DNA of 64,000 nucleotides from Anammoximicrobium sp964486845 (GCA_964486845.1 CAZAQY010000013.1:1-64000), one strand, 5' to 3'; shown: positions 36,368 through 46,220, counted from the first letter of the stretch. The notes: generated by a model not told the origin, from the sequence alone. Program-made: numbers and translations.

Positions 36368-38014
36368 ATGGTTTGTGCAACGCCCTCGCCGATCGCCAGC
36401 GGCATTCATTTTCTGGCGGACGTGCCGCTCGATCGTCTTGCGATCAGTGACCTCAACCCGCGGACTCACCGCGACGAGATCCGCATTGCGGAGATCGCGG
36501 AGTTCATGGGCACCCACGGATTCGATCCCGCCTACGCCTTGAAGGCATATTCCGAAGGGGAGGGGTACCACGTGTTCGCCGGCGGAAATCGCCTGCTGGC
36601 CGCGCACCGCGCGGGCCTGAGAACGGCCCCGGTTTATCTGTACGAAGGTCTGAATCGCGCCGAAATCTGGCGTTTGGCCTATCGCGACAACGAGCAGGCC
36701 GAAAAGCACAGCCGTCTCAGCCCTGTGGACATCTGGCTCAACTACGCCGCCCAACAGGAACGGGAAGGCTGGACGCAAGAGTACATGGCCGAAGTGCTGG
36801 GCGTCAGTCAGGCATTGGTGAGTTACAGGATACGCCTTAGCCGAGCCTCGACCCTACATACGCCGGTATCAGACGGACTCCTGGACGAAGGCCACTGTTT
36901 GGAGATTCTGGCCGTTTATCAGACGTCTGATAGTCTCGCTCCCTGGCTTACGACCGATCAGGTCCAAGCCGAAGTGGTCGCCGCGGTGCTTTCAAAGCAC
37001 CGCGGCTCGTCCGCCGGCATCAAGCCCAGCGTCAAGGCCGTGCGCGAGGCGGCCCGCCGGTGGAAAGGGCTGATCCAGGCCGCTTGCGAGGCATACGAGT
37101 CGATTACCGAAAGCACGTGGCGAGAGCGATTCGTCAAGCTACTCGCGGACCAGCGGGTGCGGACCGAGGCGGGTGTCCAGCAGGCCCTGCACCAGATCGT
37201 GGCGCAGAAACGGCGTGCGGATGAAGCCCAGGCCGCCAGACTGCGGGCCGAGGCCGACACCAAGGATCGCGAAGTGCGTCGGCTGCAACGCGAGGAAACC
37301 CGGCTGCGGTATCTGGCATCCCAGGCAGACAAGCTGCTCTGCGGGGACGCCCGCGAGTTGATGACCCGCGCCCCGGCCGGTTTCCACCTGCTGCTCACCG
37401 ATCCGCCGTATGGAGTGGATTTCCAAAGCCACCGCCGCGTCACCACCGCTCGCAAGGAAGGGATCGCCAACGACGGCAAGGACGAGGCGCTCGACTTGCT
37501 GGCCGACGTGCTCACCAAGGCATATCCCCTCATGGCCGAGGACGCCACCTGCCTGATCTTCACGGGCTGGCGCAACGAACCCGAATTCCGCCAAGTGATT
37601 GAACAGGCCGGATTTACCATTCGCGGCAGCCTGGTGTGGGTGAAGAATAATCATGGGGCGGGCGACCTGGCAGGCGCGTTCGCTCCCCAGCACGAACGGA
37701 TCATCCACGCCGTCAAGGGAAATCCGAAGCTCGTCCGCCGTGCGGCCGACGTCCTGTCCGGCCACGACAAGCAGAACAGCGAACACCCGATGGAAAAGCC
37801 TCGGGATCTACTGCGCCAGCTGATTGAAGCCGTGACCCAGGCCGGCGACACGGTGGTCGATCCGTTCTTCGGCACTGGAAACACGCTGCTGGAAGCCTAT
37901 TCGCTGGGACGCGACTTCTTCGGCATCGAACTGGATGAAACATGGCATCGACAGGCCGTCGATGCCGTCCACCACTTGGCCGAGGAGCGCTGCCCGCATG
38001 ATTTGGCAAGCTGA
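36368..38014 (+). CDS. ParB-DNA methyltransferase fusion
   Basis: 548 residues from ATG 36368 (AGAGG). Residues about 15-130 are a ParB fold (VFAGGNRLLAAHRAG, YRDNEQAEKHSRLSP), then an HTH (QEYMAEVLGVSQALVSYRIRL). A coiled coil (residues 270-325) leads to a methyltransferase with DPPYGVDF near residue 343 and DPFFGTGNTL near 497, the order typical of beta-class N4/N6 methylases. It probably binds certain sites and methylates DNA, for self-protection or replication control. The next gene overlaps by 17 bp. Confidence 0.85.
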   Translation: MVCATPSPIASGIHFLADVPLDRLAISDLNPRTHRDEIRIAEIAEFMGTHGFDPAYALKAYSEGEGYHVFAGGNRLLAAHRAGLRTAPVYLYEGLNRAEIWRLAYRDNEQAEKHSRLSPVDIWLNYAAQQEREGWTQEYMAEVLGVSQALVSYRIRLSRASTLHTPVSDGLLDEGHCLEILAVYQTSDSLAPWLTTDQVQAEVVAAVLSKHRGSSAGIKPSVKAVREAARRWKGLIQAACEAYESITESTWRERFVKLLADQRVRTEAGVQQALHQIVAQKRRADEAQAARLRAEADTKDREVRRLQREETRLRYLASQADKLLCGDARELMTRAPAGFHLLLTDPPYGVDFQSHRRVTTARKEGIANDGKDEALDLLADVLTKAYPLMAEDATCLIFTGWRNEPEFRQVIEQAGFTIRGSLVWVKNNHGAGDLAGAFAPQHERIIHAVKGNPKLVRRAADVLSGHDKQNSEHPMEKPRDLLRQLIEAVTQAGDTVVDPFFGTGNTLLEAYSLGRDFFGIELDETWHRQAVDAVHHLAEERCPHDLAS

Positions 38015-38537
38015 CAAGGCTTGGTCGGACCGCTTTATCCCAGAGATCAAGTCCATCCTTGGCAGCGTGCTGATCGATGTGGCCGAGCCTGCCGACGACG
38101 TCCTGCGGAACACGGACCTGATCACCCTGACGATGCGTGGCGGCCTGCGGATCGCGTGCCGGGTCCGAAAGTATCGCTACCTGGCAGGCTACGGCGATGA
38201 GTTCACCATCCGCTGTTCGCGGCCAAGTGGCAAGGAAACCGAGATCGACAAGGTGCTTGCCGGGTGGGGCGACTTCCTGTTCTACGGCTTCGCCAACGCC
38301 GAGGAAACGGCGCTAGCCGCCTGGTTCATTGGCGACCTCCATGTATTCCGCGAGTGGTTCGCGTGGTATCGCCGCACCCTCCGCGACTGGCCAGGTGAGA
38401 TGAGGCAAAACCGTGACGGCAGCTCAAAGTTCGTGGTGTTCGACGTCCACGACGTCGGTCGCCGATTCGTCGTCGCCCGGAAGGAACCGGGAGCCGACTT
38501 GCCGATCGGTACCTGGCTGCAGGGCCGTTGCGCGTGA
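37998..38537 (+). CDS. Hypothetical phage protein
   Basis: 179 residues, starting inside the ParB-methyltransferase gene (17-bp overlap, GAGGAG upstream). Residues 50-110 look beta-rich with Cys/Arg (LRIACRVRKYRYLAGYGDEF), followed by a Trp-rich helix (FREWFAWYRRTLRDWP). Proteins of this shape accompany phage primases; no function known. Confidence 0.6.
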   Translation: MIWQADKAWSDRFIPEIKSILGSVLIDVAEPADDVLRNTDLITLTMRGGLRIACRVRKYRYLAGYGDEFTIRCSRPSGKETEIDKVLAGWGDFLFYGFANAEETALAAWFIGDLHVFREWFAWYRRTLRDWPGEMRQNRDGSSKFVVFDVHDVGRRFVVARKEPGADLPIGTWLQGRCA

Positions 38538-38578
38538 TGAGAACGGGAACAAGCTCGCCGCCTCAAGGGAATTGCCCG

Positions 38579-40852
38579 ATGCCCGTCCTGGACCACGCCC
38601 TGAACTACCTGCGCGCCGAACTGTCGGTGTTGCCGGCCGACGCCGGCCAGAAACGGCCTACGGTCGCGACCTGGAAGGAGTACCAGCAACGGCCGCCCAC
38701 CGAGGCCGAACTGCACGCGTGGTTCGCCAAGGATCGCCCGTTGTGTATCGTGACGGGCCGGGTTTCCGGCAACCTGGAAATGATCGACTTCGACTGCGCC
38801 GGAGAAAAGTTCGCCTGGTGGAAGCAGTTAGTGCAACACAGGGCGCCGGGCCTGCTAACGCGTTTGGTGATTGAACGCTCGCCATCGGGGGGCTGGCACG
38901 TGGTTTACCGCTGCCAGACGGCGCCATGCGGAAACATCAAACTGGCCGAACGCGCGGTGCCAGTGACCAGCGACCAGGAGGTCGAGTTCTACGGACGCAA
39001 ATACAAGCCGCGCAAGGAAAACGGCCGGCACGAAGTCTGGCTCACGCTAATCGAGACGCGGGCTGAAGGCGGGCTGTTCCTGTGTGCGCCGACTCCGGGT
39101 TACGAGTTGGTGCAAGGACGGTTTGAGGAACTGCCCGTACTGACCGACCAGGAACGCGAAGTGCTCCTGGAGGTGGCCTGGTCGCTCAACGAGTTACGCC
39201 GGGCGCCCGAACCGATTCCGGCACCGGCCACGGGCTTGCCGGCATCGGGCCGGCCTGGCGACGACTACAACGCCCGCGGCGATGTACGCGATGTGCTCCG
39301 CAAACACGGCTGGACGCTCGCCCGGGGCGGGGAGAACGAGTATTGGCGGCGTCCGGGGAAAACGGATGGCTGGAGCGCGACGCTGAAGGATGGCGTGTTT
39401 TACGTCCACTCCTCCAATGCGGCGCCGTTTGAGCCGGGGCGGCCGTACGGGCCGTTCGGCGTTTACACGCTGCTGGAACATGGTGGCGATTTTGGCGAGG
39501 CTGCCAGTTGCCTTCGACGCGAAGGCTTCGGCGATCAAGTTCCCCAAGCCGCCTGCAGTGCGCCGGTCCCACTCGTCCCCGCGTGTGAAGCGATTGCACG
39601 CGAACCGCAACTCGAAGATCCCGGACCGGCGCCGGAGGAAATGCTCCGTGTGCCGGGATTCGTGTCGGAGGTGATGGACCTCTGCTTGAAAACGGCCCCC
39701 TACCCGAACCAAGCGATCACGTTTGGCGGCGCGCTCGCTTTGCAGGCATTCCTGGCAGGCCGCAAAGTGCGCGACTCGGGGGACAACCGAACGAACATCT
39801 ACCTGCTGGGATTGGCGCACTCGGCTGCGGGCAAGGACTGGATCCGCAAGGTCAATGCTAAGATCGTGCATGCCGTGGGCATGTCGTCTTGCTTGGGCGA
39901 CCGCTTGGCTTCGGGCCAGGGCGTCGAGGACGCGCTGTTTGTGCATCCGTTGATGTTGTTTCAGACCGACGAAATCGACGGCCTGGTGCAATCGATCAAC
40001 CGGGCCACCGATGCGCGCTACGAGAGCATCATGACGACGTTGCTCACCGTGTTCTCGGCCTCCAACAGCATCCTGAATATGCGCCCGAAAGCGGACAAGC
40101 CGAATCCCGGCTCGGTGAATCAGCCGCACTTGGTGCTGTTCGGCACGGCCGTCCCGAACCACTACTACGAGGCGCTGTCGGAACGCATGCTGACCAACGG
40201 CTTCTTCGCACGCAACATCGTGCTGGAGGCCGGGAAACGTGGCGCGGGCCAGGAGCCGGGTATCATCGAGATTTCGGATCGTGTCCTGGATACCGCCAAG
40301 TGGTGGGCCAACTTCCGACCCGGGCCCGGAAACCTGGAACACTGGAACCCGGAACCGGTGATCGTCGAGGCGACGGAAGAGGCTCGCCAACGCCTGCGGG
40401 AGGTCCGTATCCAGGCGGAGGCCAAATACGCCCAAGCCGAAGAGCGCAACGATGCTGTGGGCACCACGGTCTGGGGCCGCGTCGCGGAACAGACCCGCAA
40501 GCTGGCGCTGATCTACGCGGCCAGCGAAAACCATCTGGAACCGTCCATCGGCATCGCGGCCGTCGAGTGGGCTTCCGCGTTTGTGACGCACCAGACGAAT
40601 CGCATGCTGTTCATGGCGAGCCTGCACGTCAGCGACAACGACTTCGAAGCCAAGTGCCTGAAGTTCGTCCAGAAGCTGCGCGCCGCGCCCGGGAACCGTC
40701 TGGCCCACAGCGTTGCGCTGAAACGCATGAAGATGGACGCCAAGCGGTTTCGAGAGTTGGTCGAGACGCTCGAACAGCGAGGCGACATCAGATCCGACCC
40801 GGTAATCAGCGATGGTCGCCACGGCGTCGCCTATTCACTCACGGCCGCGTGA
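38579..40852 (+). CDS. Primase-polymerase with DUF3987-type helicase domain
   Basis: 757 residues from ATG 38579 (AAGGGA). The N-terminal 190 residues are a bifunctional primase-polymerase (AEP) domain: PDxDC-type catalytic pair in EMIDFDC near residue 69, and SGGWHVVYR near 125. A winged or linker part (DVLRKHGWTLARGGENEYW) precedes a helicase-like ATPase with a degenerate Walker A (HSAAGKDW, near 413) and Walker B (FQTDEID, near 461), then DUF3987-like ERMLTNGFFARNIV. It would prime and unwind DNA at the phage origin just downstream. An upstream in-frame ATG at 38528 is less likely. Confidence 0.85.
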   Translation: MPVLDHALNYLRAELSVLPADAGQKRPTVATWKEYQQRPPTEAELHAWFAKDRPLCIVTGRVSGNLEMIDFDCAGEKFAWWKQLVQHRAPGLLTRLVIERSPSGGWHVVYRCQTAPCGNIKLAERAVPVTSDQEVEFYGRKYKPRKENGRHEVWLTLIETRAEGGLFLCAPTPGYELVQGRFEELPVLTDQEREVLLEVAWSLNELRRAPEPIPAPATGLPASGRPGDDYNARGDVRDVLRKHGWTLARGGENEYWRRPGKTDGWSATLKDGVFYVHSSNAAPFEPGRPYGPFGVYTLLEHGGDFGEAASCLRREGFGDQVPQAACSAPVPLVPACEAIAREPQLEDPGPAPEEMLRVPGFVSEVMDLCLKTAPYPNQAITFGGALALQAFLAGRKVRDSGDNRTNIYLLGLAHSAAGKDWIRKVNAKIVHAVGMSSCLGDRLASGQGVEDALFVHPLMLFQTDEIDGLVQSINRATDARYESIMTTLLTVFSASNSILNMRPKADKPNPGSVNQPHLVLFGTAVPNHYYEALSERMLTNGFFARNIVLEAGKRGAGQEPGIIEISDRVLDTAKWWANFRPGPGNLEHWNPEPVIVEATEEARQRLREVRIQAEAKYAQAEERNDAVGTTVWGRVAEQTRKLALIYAASENHLEPSIGIAAVEWASAFVTHQTNRMLFMASLHVSDNDFEAKCLKFVQKLRAAPGNRLAHSVALKRMKMDAKRFRELVETLEQRGDIRSDPVISDGRHGVAYSLTAA

Positions 40853-41397
40853 AGAAAGGTGAAAAAGGAGAAAGAAGAGGCTGCTTTCGGGGGGAGAGAA
40901 TCGGTGAAATGGGTGAAGGAAGGAGAAGGAAGGGTGAAACGTTAAGTCTATATGTAACAACAATATATATACTTCTTTCACTATTCACCCCCACCCCCCC
41001 GCGCGTATCTATAAAAGGCGCCGTGCGCGTGTGGGAGGGGGGGGTGAAAGAGAAACGGGGTGAAAAGGGTCTGGCGACCACCTGGAGCAAGTCCGTTGCC
41101 TTGCTTTGGGAGCAGCCACACAAGCAAGCACGCCAGCGAAAATCAGCCCGCTCATCAACCAATCAACCCGAAAACGAACCCGACAGCCACACCAGCGCAC
41201 TCCGACCGACTAATCAGTAACCCCACCCATTGCGTAGGTACTTCCCCGTGATGGGGGCTCGGTGTCCCCGGCGGGAACAGTCGCAATAGGCAGGACTCTT
41301 TCTTTTGTCCGGGGGTCCGAACCTTCTTGTCCTTTTTCTTTCGTGCCCAGGCATTGCGCCGAACAGGCATGGCCATTTTTCGCCAGAAGGAGTGTTC
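40853..41397. other. Probable phage replication origin with GGTGAA iterons
   Basis: Directly after the primase-helicase gene. GGTGAA occurs at 40858, 40903, 40912, 40933, 41043 and 41059, plus an inverse copy TTCACC at 40984. Between them lies the most AT-rich stretch in the area (TATATGTAACAACAATATAT, about 40949-40968, in strongly GC-rich DNA) and a C-run. Iterons flanking an AT-rich segment next to a replication gene are typical of origins. The remaining 300 bp have no gene. Confidence 0.65.
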
Positions 41398-42711
41398 ATG
41401 AGAATCGAATCGTGGCCCGTCGAGCGGGTCAAGCCGTACGAGTCCAATCCCCGTATCAACGACGACGCGGTCGATGCCGTGGCGGCTTCGATCCGCGAGT
41501 TCGGTTTCCGCCAGCCAATCGTCGTGGACGCCGAGGGCGTGATCATCGTCGGTCACACCCGCTGGAAGGCGGCCAAGAAGCTGGGCCTCACCGACGTGCC
41601 CGTCCACGTCGCGACGGACCTGACCGCGGACCAGATCCGAGCCTACCGCCTCGCCGACAACAAGACAGCCGAGTTGGCGGAGTGGAACTACGACTTGTTG
41701 CCCATCGAGTTGTCGCAACTCAGCGAGGCCGGGTTCGATCTGCAACTGCTCGGCTTTGACCAGGACGAACTGTCCAGCCTGCTGGACCCGGGTGTGAAGG
41801 ACGGTTTGACTGATCCGGACGACGTGCCGGAACCGCCGGATGCAGCGATCACGCAACCAGGCGACTTGTGGATTCTGGGCGACCACCGACTACTGTGCGG
41901 CGACAGCAGCAAGCCCGAGGACGTCGACCGGCTGCTGGACGGCGCCGATATCCACCTGGTGAACACAGACCCGCCGTACAACGTGAAAGTCGAACCTCGA
42001 TCGAACAACGCGATCGCGGCTGGCCTCAGTTCGTTCCAGGGCACCACGCATCACCAGGGGCTGGACCTCGCGCGGCATCCAGAGAAGGCCAAGCCGACTC
42101 GCAAGAAGCTGCGGGCCAAGGACCGCCCCCTGGCGAACGACTTCGTGTCGGACGAGGACTTCGAGCGGATGTTGCACGCCTGGTTTGGGAACATGGCCCG
42201 CGTCCTCTTGCCCGGCCGCGCGGCGTACATTTGGGGCGGGTACGCCAACTGTGCGAACTACCCGCCGGTGCTGAAGGCCGTGGGCCTGTACTTTTCCCAA
42301 GCGATCATCTGGGTGAAGGAGCATCCCGTGCTGACCCGGAAGGACTTCATGGGGAACCATGAATGGTGCTTCTATACATGGAAAGAAGGCGCGGCCCACG
42401 TGTTCCTCGGTCCGAACAACGCTGTGGACGTTTGGTCGATCAAGAAGGTCAACCCGCAAAGCATGGTTCACCTGACGGAGAAGCCTGTCGAGTTGGCGGT
42501 GCGGGCCATGCAGTACTCCTCGCGGACCGGCGAGAACGTCTTGGATTTGTTCGGAGGTAGCGGCTCCACGCTGATCGCAGCCGAGCAGACGGGGCGGCGC
42601 GCGTTCCTGATGGAGTTGGACCAACTGTATGCCGACGTGATCGTCCAACGCTGGGAGAAGTTCACAGGACGGAAAGCGGAAAGGCAGTCCGCAGCGACGG
42701 TCGCCGCCTGA
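41398..42711 (+). CDS. ParB-type DNA methyltransferase
   Basis: 437 residues from ATG 41398 (GAAGGAG). Residues 1-110 are a ParB fold (RVKPYESNPRINDDAVDAVA, GVIIVGHTRWKAAKKLG, RLADNKTAELAEWNYD). The methylase has DPPYNV near residue 190 and DLFGGSGSTL near 383; this order matches phage adenine-N6 methylases. A widespread phage protein that probably protects phage DNA from restriction. Confidence 0.9.
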   Translation: MRIESWPVERVKPYESNPRINDDAVDAVAASIREFGFRQPIVVDAEGVIIVGHTRWKAAKKLGLTDVPVHVATDLTADQIRAYRLADNKTAELAEWNYDLLPIELSQLSEAGFDLQLLGFDQDELSSLLDPGVKDGLTDPDDVPEPPDAAITQPGDLWILGDHRLLCGDSSKPEDVDRLLDGADIHLVNTDPPYNVKVEPRSNNAIAAGLSSFQGTTHHQGLDLARHPEKAKPTRKKLRAKDRPLANDFVSDEDFERMLHAWFGNMARVLLPGRAAYIWGGYANCANYPPVLKAVGLYFSQAIIWVKEHPVLTRKDFMGNHEWCFYTWKEGAAHVFLGPNNAVDVWSIKKVNPQSMVHLTEKPVELAVRAMQYSSRTGENVLDLFGGSGSTLIAAEQTGRRAFLMELDQLYADVIVQRWEKFTGRKAERQSAATVAA

Positions 42712-42918
42712 ACCACAGCCGTTTCGATTGCGCGCTCGGGTTGGAGATTCGCTGCCAAGACGGCGGCATCCGCATGGCAGCAAGCCGGACGTACGGTGAC
42801 GAGGATATGAGACGGTGTTACCGGTCGGACCTCGGCAGATTGACCTCGGCATTGCCGAAGTCAACTTTCTCGGCATAGCCGCCCTCGTTAACGCCATTCG
42901 ATAGTACGGAAAAGGCTT
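42712..42918. other. 207-bp gap between methyltransferase genes
   Basis: No gene seen. A palindromic stretch near 42830-42870 (TCGGCAGATTGACCTCGGCATTGCCGA) may fold, perhaps as a terminator, but has no T-run. Confidence 0.4.
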
Positions 42919-44163
42919 ATGGTTCCGATGTTACGAAACCAGGTCACGATCTACTGCGGCGACAGTCGCGAAGTGTTGCAGCAGTTGCCGGCAGGTTCGG
43001 TGCATACATGCGTAACGTCGCCGCCGTATTGGGGGCTCCGCGACTACGGCGTCGCTGGACAACTAGGCCTGGAACGCATTCCCGACTGTCTCGGCTGGGC
43101 GACCGGTGCGCCGTGTGGCGACTGCTACGTCTGCCGCTTGGTGGCCGTGTTTCGGGAAGTGCATCGCGTGCTGAGGTACGACGGAACGCTCTGGTTGAAT
43201 CTCGGCGATACGTACGCCGGTTACTGGGGCAGCCGATACGCGCACAGGCCCTTCGGCAAGGACCGCACGGCGGATTCCAGCACGCCACCGAACAAGCCGA
43301 GCCTGGACTTTCGACGCTCGCCTATCAAGCCGAAGGATTTGATCGGTATCCCGTGGCGCGTGGCCCTTGCCCTACAGGCCGAGGGTTGGTATCTGCGGAG
43401 CGACGTAGTCTGGTCGAAGCGAAATCCGATGCCCGAAAGTGTGACCGATCGCCCGACCCGCGCACACGAATACGTGTTCCTGTTATCCAAATCGCGCCGG
43501 TATTTCTACGACGCGGATGCGATCAAGGAACCGCTGGCCAAGAGCAATTCCCAGCGAACCACGTCTCACTACCGCACGGCGGATCGGTACGGCGCTGGCA
43601 ATGGCGGAAACGGTGGCCTGGACGGCCTGGCCGCGCGAATGCGCAACGGGGAACACGTTCACAGAAATCGACGCAGCGTATGGACGCTGTCCACCCGCCC
43701 GTTTCGCGGCGCCCACTTCGCCGTGTTTCCGTCGGAGTTGGTCGAGCCCTGCATCCTGGCCGGTACGTCGGAGCGTGGGTGTTGCCCGGAGTGTGGGAAG
43801 CCGTGGAAACGACTGATTGAAAAGACGGCACAGGTCGCGGAAGCGGCGAGGGGCTCGCGTTTCGACGCCGGCAAGACCGGCGTGAACGAATGTGGCCGAG
43901 CGCAGCCTGGCAGGCGATACGTCAATCGTTTCGTCGGATGGCGGCGGGCCTGCGAGCATGACGTGGAGCCGGTGCCGTGCGTCGTGCTCGATCCGTTCCT
44001 GGGCAGTGGGACGACCGCTGCTGCAGCCGAGCAACTCGGCCGCCGCTCGATCGGCATCGAACTGAATCCGGCCTACTGCCGTTTGGCCGTAACTCGGTTT
44101 CGCCAGGGATCGTTCCTGACAAGCGTGCCTTTCCTGGAACGTAGTGCGTCGGCGTGCAGCTGA
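42919..44163 (+). CDS. DNA methyltransferase (SPPY type, probable N4-cytosine)
   Basis: 414 residues. SPPYWGLRDYG near residue 33 and DPFLGSGTTAAAAEQLGRRS near 357 give the beta-class order, and SPPY is usual for N4-cytosine methylases. A zinc-like CCPECGKPW insert lies near residue 295. It is the third methylase in 8 kb, so the phage may carry several modifications. ATG 42919 or 42928 could start it. Confidence 0.85.
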   Translation: MVPMLRNQVTIYCGDSREVLQQLPAGSVHTCVTSPPYWGLRDYGVAGQLGLERIPDCLGWATGAPCGDCYVCRLVAVFREVHRVLRYDGTLWLNLGDTYAGYWGSRYAHRPFGKDRTADSSTPPNKPSLDFRRSPIKPKDLIGIPWRVALALQAEGWYLRSDVVWSKRNPMPESVTDRPTRAHEYVFLLSKSRRYFYDADAIKEPLAKSNSQRTTSHYRTADRYGAGNGGNGGLDGLAARMRNGEHVHRNRRSVWTLSTRPFRGAHFAVFPSELVEPCILAGTSERGCCPECGKPWKRLIEKTAQVAEAARGSRFDAGKTGVNECGRAQPGRRYVNRFVGWRRACEHDVEPVPCVVLDPFLGSGTTAAAAEQLGRRSIGIELNPAYCRLAVTRFRQGSFLTSVPFLERSASACS

Positions 44164-44225
44164 GCTAAAGTTGGCCGACGAGATGGCTAAGACAGTTTCA
44201 TTCCTCACTCCGGAGAATCTTGTTG

Positions 44226-45257
44226 ATGGCGCACGAAATCGGTCAATATGACAAGGTCGTCCTCCACCGCACCCAAGCCTGGCATGGTTTGGGAATCGTT
44301 GTCCAAGACGCCCCCACGCCGCTGGAGGCGTTGCAGCTCGCGGGCCTCGACTGGGAGGTCGGCCAGTGGCCCCTCTACGCCACCGACGGCGAGGGCAACC
44401 GCATCGCCGTCCAGGACAACGTGCTGAATGTCCGTAGCGATACGCGCACGGAGTTGGGGATCGTCGGGGCCGGATGGCAGCCGATCCAGAACCGCGAGTT
44501 AGCCGAATTCTGTGGGGCGCTGGCACAAGAGGACGATCGAGTGCTGATCGAAAGCGCCGGGTCGATCCGCAACGGCCGGAAGGTCTGGTTTCTGATCAAG
44601 GGCGAGTCGTTCAGCGTCCGCGGCGCCGACGAGGTCACGCCCTACATCTGCGCCAGCTGTGGGCACGACGGGTGTACGGCCCTGCGCCTGACGCCCACGA
44701 CAGTACGGGTCGTTTGCAGCAACACGCTGCACATGGTGATTCCCGATCAAGACCCGGCCGACCGCGGACGCAGCGACAGGCTGCCGAAGCAGGCATGCTA
44801 CGTCGTCCGCCACTGCGGAAAGATTGACCGCAAGATTCAAGAGGCCCGCGCAGCGCTGGCGCTGTACGGCCGGTCGCTCGCAGGCATGCGGGAACGCATC
44901 GACGTCCTCTCGGCCCGCGAACTGAGCAGCCAGCAACTGGAGCGGTTTCTGGTGGAAATGTACGCGCGGCACTTCGGCGCGATTCCGGGGAACCCGCAAG
45001 ACGCCAAGGAGCAGCGGCGTCGAGACCAGTCGATGTCGGCGATCGCGGCGATGGTCCGCCGCTTCGAGGATGACCGTCCGCTGGCCGGGACCACGGCGTG
45101 GGGTGCCATGAATGCGTACACGGGGTGGCTGCAGAATGACCGCCCGTTGCGCGGCAAGGACGTGGAGCGGGCACGTGAGAAGCAAGTGCACTCCAGGCTG
45201 TTCGGAACCGATGCGGAACGGAGCCTGGAGGCGTTCACCGTGGCGCTGGCGTTGTAG
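44226..45257 (+). CDS. DUF932 phage protein
   Basis: 343 residues from ATG 44226 (CGGAG). HRTQAWHGLGIVV, VGAGWQPIQNRELAEF and VVCSNTLHMVI match DUF932 (the phage/plasmid protein family TIGR03299). Function unknown; members are made early and often sit near replication or recombination genes. Last gene of the rightward early block. Confidence 0.9.
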   Translation: MAHEIGQYDKVVLHRTQAWHGLGIVVQDAPTPLEALQLAGLDWEVGQWPLYATDGEGNRIAVQDNVLNVRSDTRTELGIVGAGWQPIQNRELAEFCGALAQEDDRVLIESAGSIRNGRKVWFLIKGESFSVRGADEVTPYICASCGHDGCTALRLTPTTVRVVCSNTLHMVIPDQDPADRGRSDRLPKQACYVVRHCGKIDRKIQEARAALALYGRSLAGMRERIDVLSARELSSQQLERFLVEMYARHFGAIPGNPQDAKEQRRRDQSMSAIAAMVRRFEDDRPLAGTTAWGAMNAYTGWLQNDRPLRGKDVERAREKQVHSRLFGTDAERSLEAFTVALAL

Positions 45258-45340
45258 GAGGGCGGCGGGCCGCCACGTGAACGCGACGTTTGGCCCGTGC
45301 GGCGAGAAGGGGAAGCAGGCGACGTGAATCCCAGGCCGAA

Positions 45341-45366
45341 GAGAAAGCCCCGGAGCGGGGCCTTGG
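45341..45366 (-). terminator. Hairpin terminator at the end of the small-gene block
   Basis: GCCCCggagcGGGGC (45346-45360); on the minus strand it is followed by TTTCTCTT, 30 bp after the last leftward gene. On the plus strand it may also end the DUF932 transcript. Confidence 0.6.
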
Positions 45367-45392
45367 TGGGCGACGTGGTGGCGGCGGGGCGG

Positions 45393-45725
45393 CTACGCCT
45401 CGTCGTCGGCGTGGGCGGCGAGTTGCGTCCGGCGCTCGGCGATCTCGGCCCCCCTGGCGACGAACAGGTCCAGCCGCAGGTTGCTCTGCAGGCTGGCGAC
45501 GTGATTGACGGCCCAGCCCAGCACCGTCTCGTGCTTGACGCTGGGGTCGTTTCCACAGTCATCGTAGCGGGTCGCGTAGCGTTCCATTTCTTCGGCATAC
45601 GACCGCAACAGGCGGGCGGCGTTTGTGATCACCTCCCGTCCGCTGTCAATCGCCATCTCCAGGCCAAACTGGCGGGCGTCTCGGCGACGGTTGGTCGTTC
45701 TCGTGGTGGCTGTTTGCGTGGTCAT
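45393..45725 (-). CDS. Small phage protein, helical
   Basis: 110 residues from ATG 45725 (AAAGGA), or GTG 45731. A polar Thr-rich start and two long helices (ITNAARLLRSYAEEMERYAT; NHVASLQSNLRLDLFVARGA). No family recognised. Last of a run of small leftward genes. Confidence 0.6.
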   Translation of the reverse strand: MTTQTATTRTTNRRRDARQFGLEMAIDSGREVITNAARLLRSYAEEMERYATRYDDCGNDPSVKHETVLGWAVNHVASLQSNLRLDLFVARGAEIAERRTQLAAHADDEA

Positions 45726-45758
45726 GGTCACGGTCCTTTCTGGTTGGTGGTAGGTTGG

Positions 45759-46001
45759 TCAAACAGTCGCATCCAGTTCGCAGGCGATGGCGTCCAGCAG
45801 ATCGGCGTCGTTCTCGGCCCGCTGGCGTTCGCCCCAGGCCTCGATCAAGTCGGCGTGCATCGCGCGCGACATGGCCAGGTCTTGCAGGTACTCGACCAGG
45901 CGTTCGATTTCGGCCTGCTGGCTTTCCGGATTGAAGTTGGCCTTGATCCCGCGGGCCAAAACTCTGGCGATCCCCGTCGTGGTCAAGGTCGTCGTTTTCA
46001 T
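45759..46001 (-). CDS. Small phage protein
   Basis: 80 residues, almost wholly helical and acidic (AEIERLVEYLQDLAMSRAMH, ENDADLLDAIACELDA). Preceded by GGGGGATT. Resembles no known family to me. Confidence 0.6.
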   Translation of the reverse strand: MKTTTLTTTGIARVLARGIKANFNPESQQAEIERLVEYLQDLAMSRAMHADLIEAWGERQRAENDADLLDAIACELDATV

Positions 46002-46025
46002 CTTGAATCCCCCGTGGTTCGTGGT

Positions 46026-46220
46026 TCAGTCTTCGATCTGAAACTCCGTCGGATTAACAAACACCACAACGTCGTGGCTGCGGGTCGATCGCAGCTCGGC
46101 ATTCAAGCCTGGGGCTCCGGGATTGACAACCGTGTACTCTTGCCCCAGAAAGACCACCGTTTCGCCCTTCCGCAACGGCCAGGCGTTCCCGCGTTTCCGG
46201 TTCGTCTGATTGGTCTTCAT
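46026..46220 (-). CDS. Small beta-rich phage protein
   Basis: 64 residues from ATG 46220 (GGGAGA). The pattern LRKGETVVFLGQEYTVVNPG and DVVVFVNPTEFQIED suggests an SH3-like small barrel, similar in style to the next-but-two protein at 48418. Function unknown. Confidence 0.6.
   Translation of the reverse strand: MKTNQTNRKRGNAWPLRKGETVVFLGQEYTVVNPGAPGLNAELRSTRSHDVVVFVNPTEFQIED

Noticed and set aside
40839..41162. Frames across the iteron region
   Set aside because: Composition follows the repeats (Gly/Glu/Lys or Pro/Ser rich) and the region is better explained as an origin.
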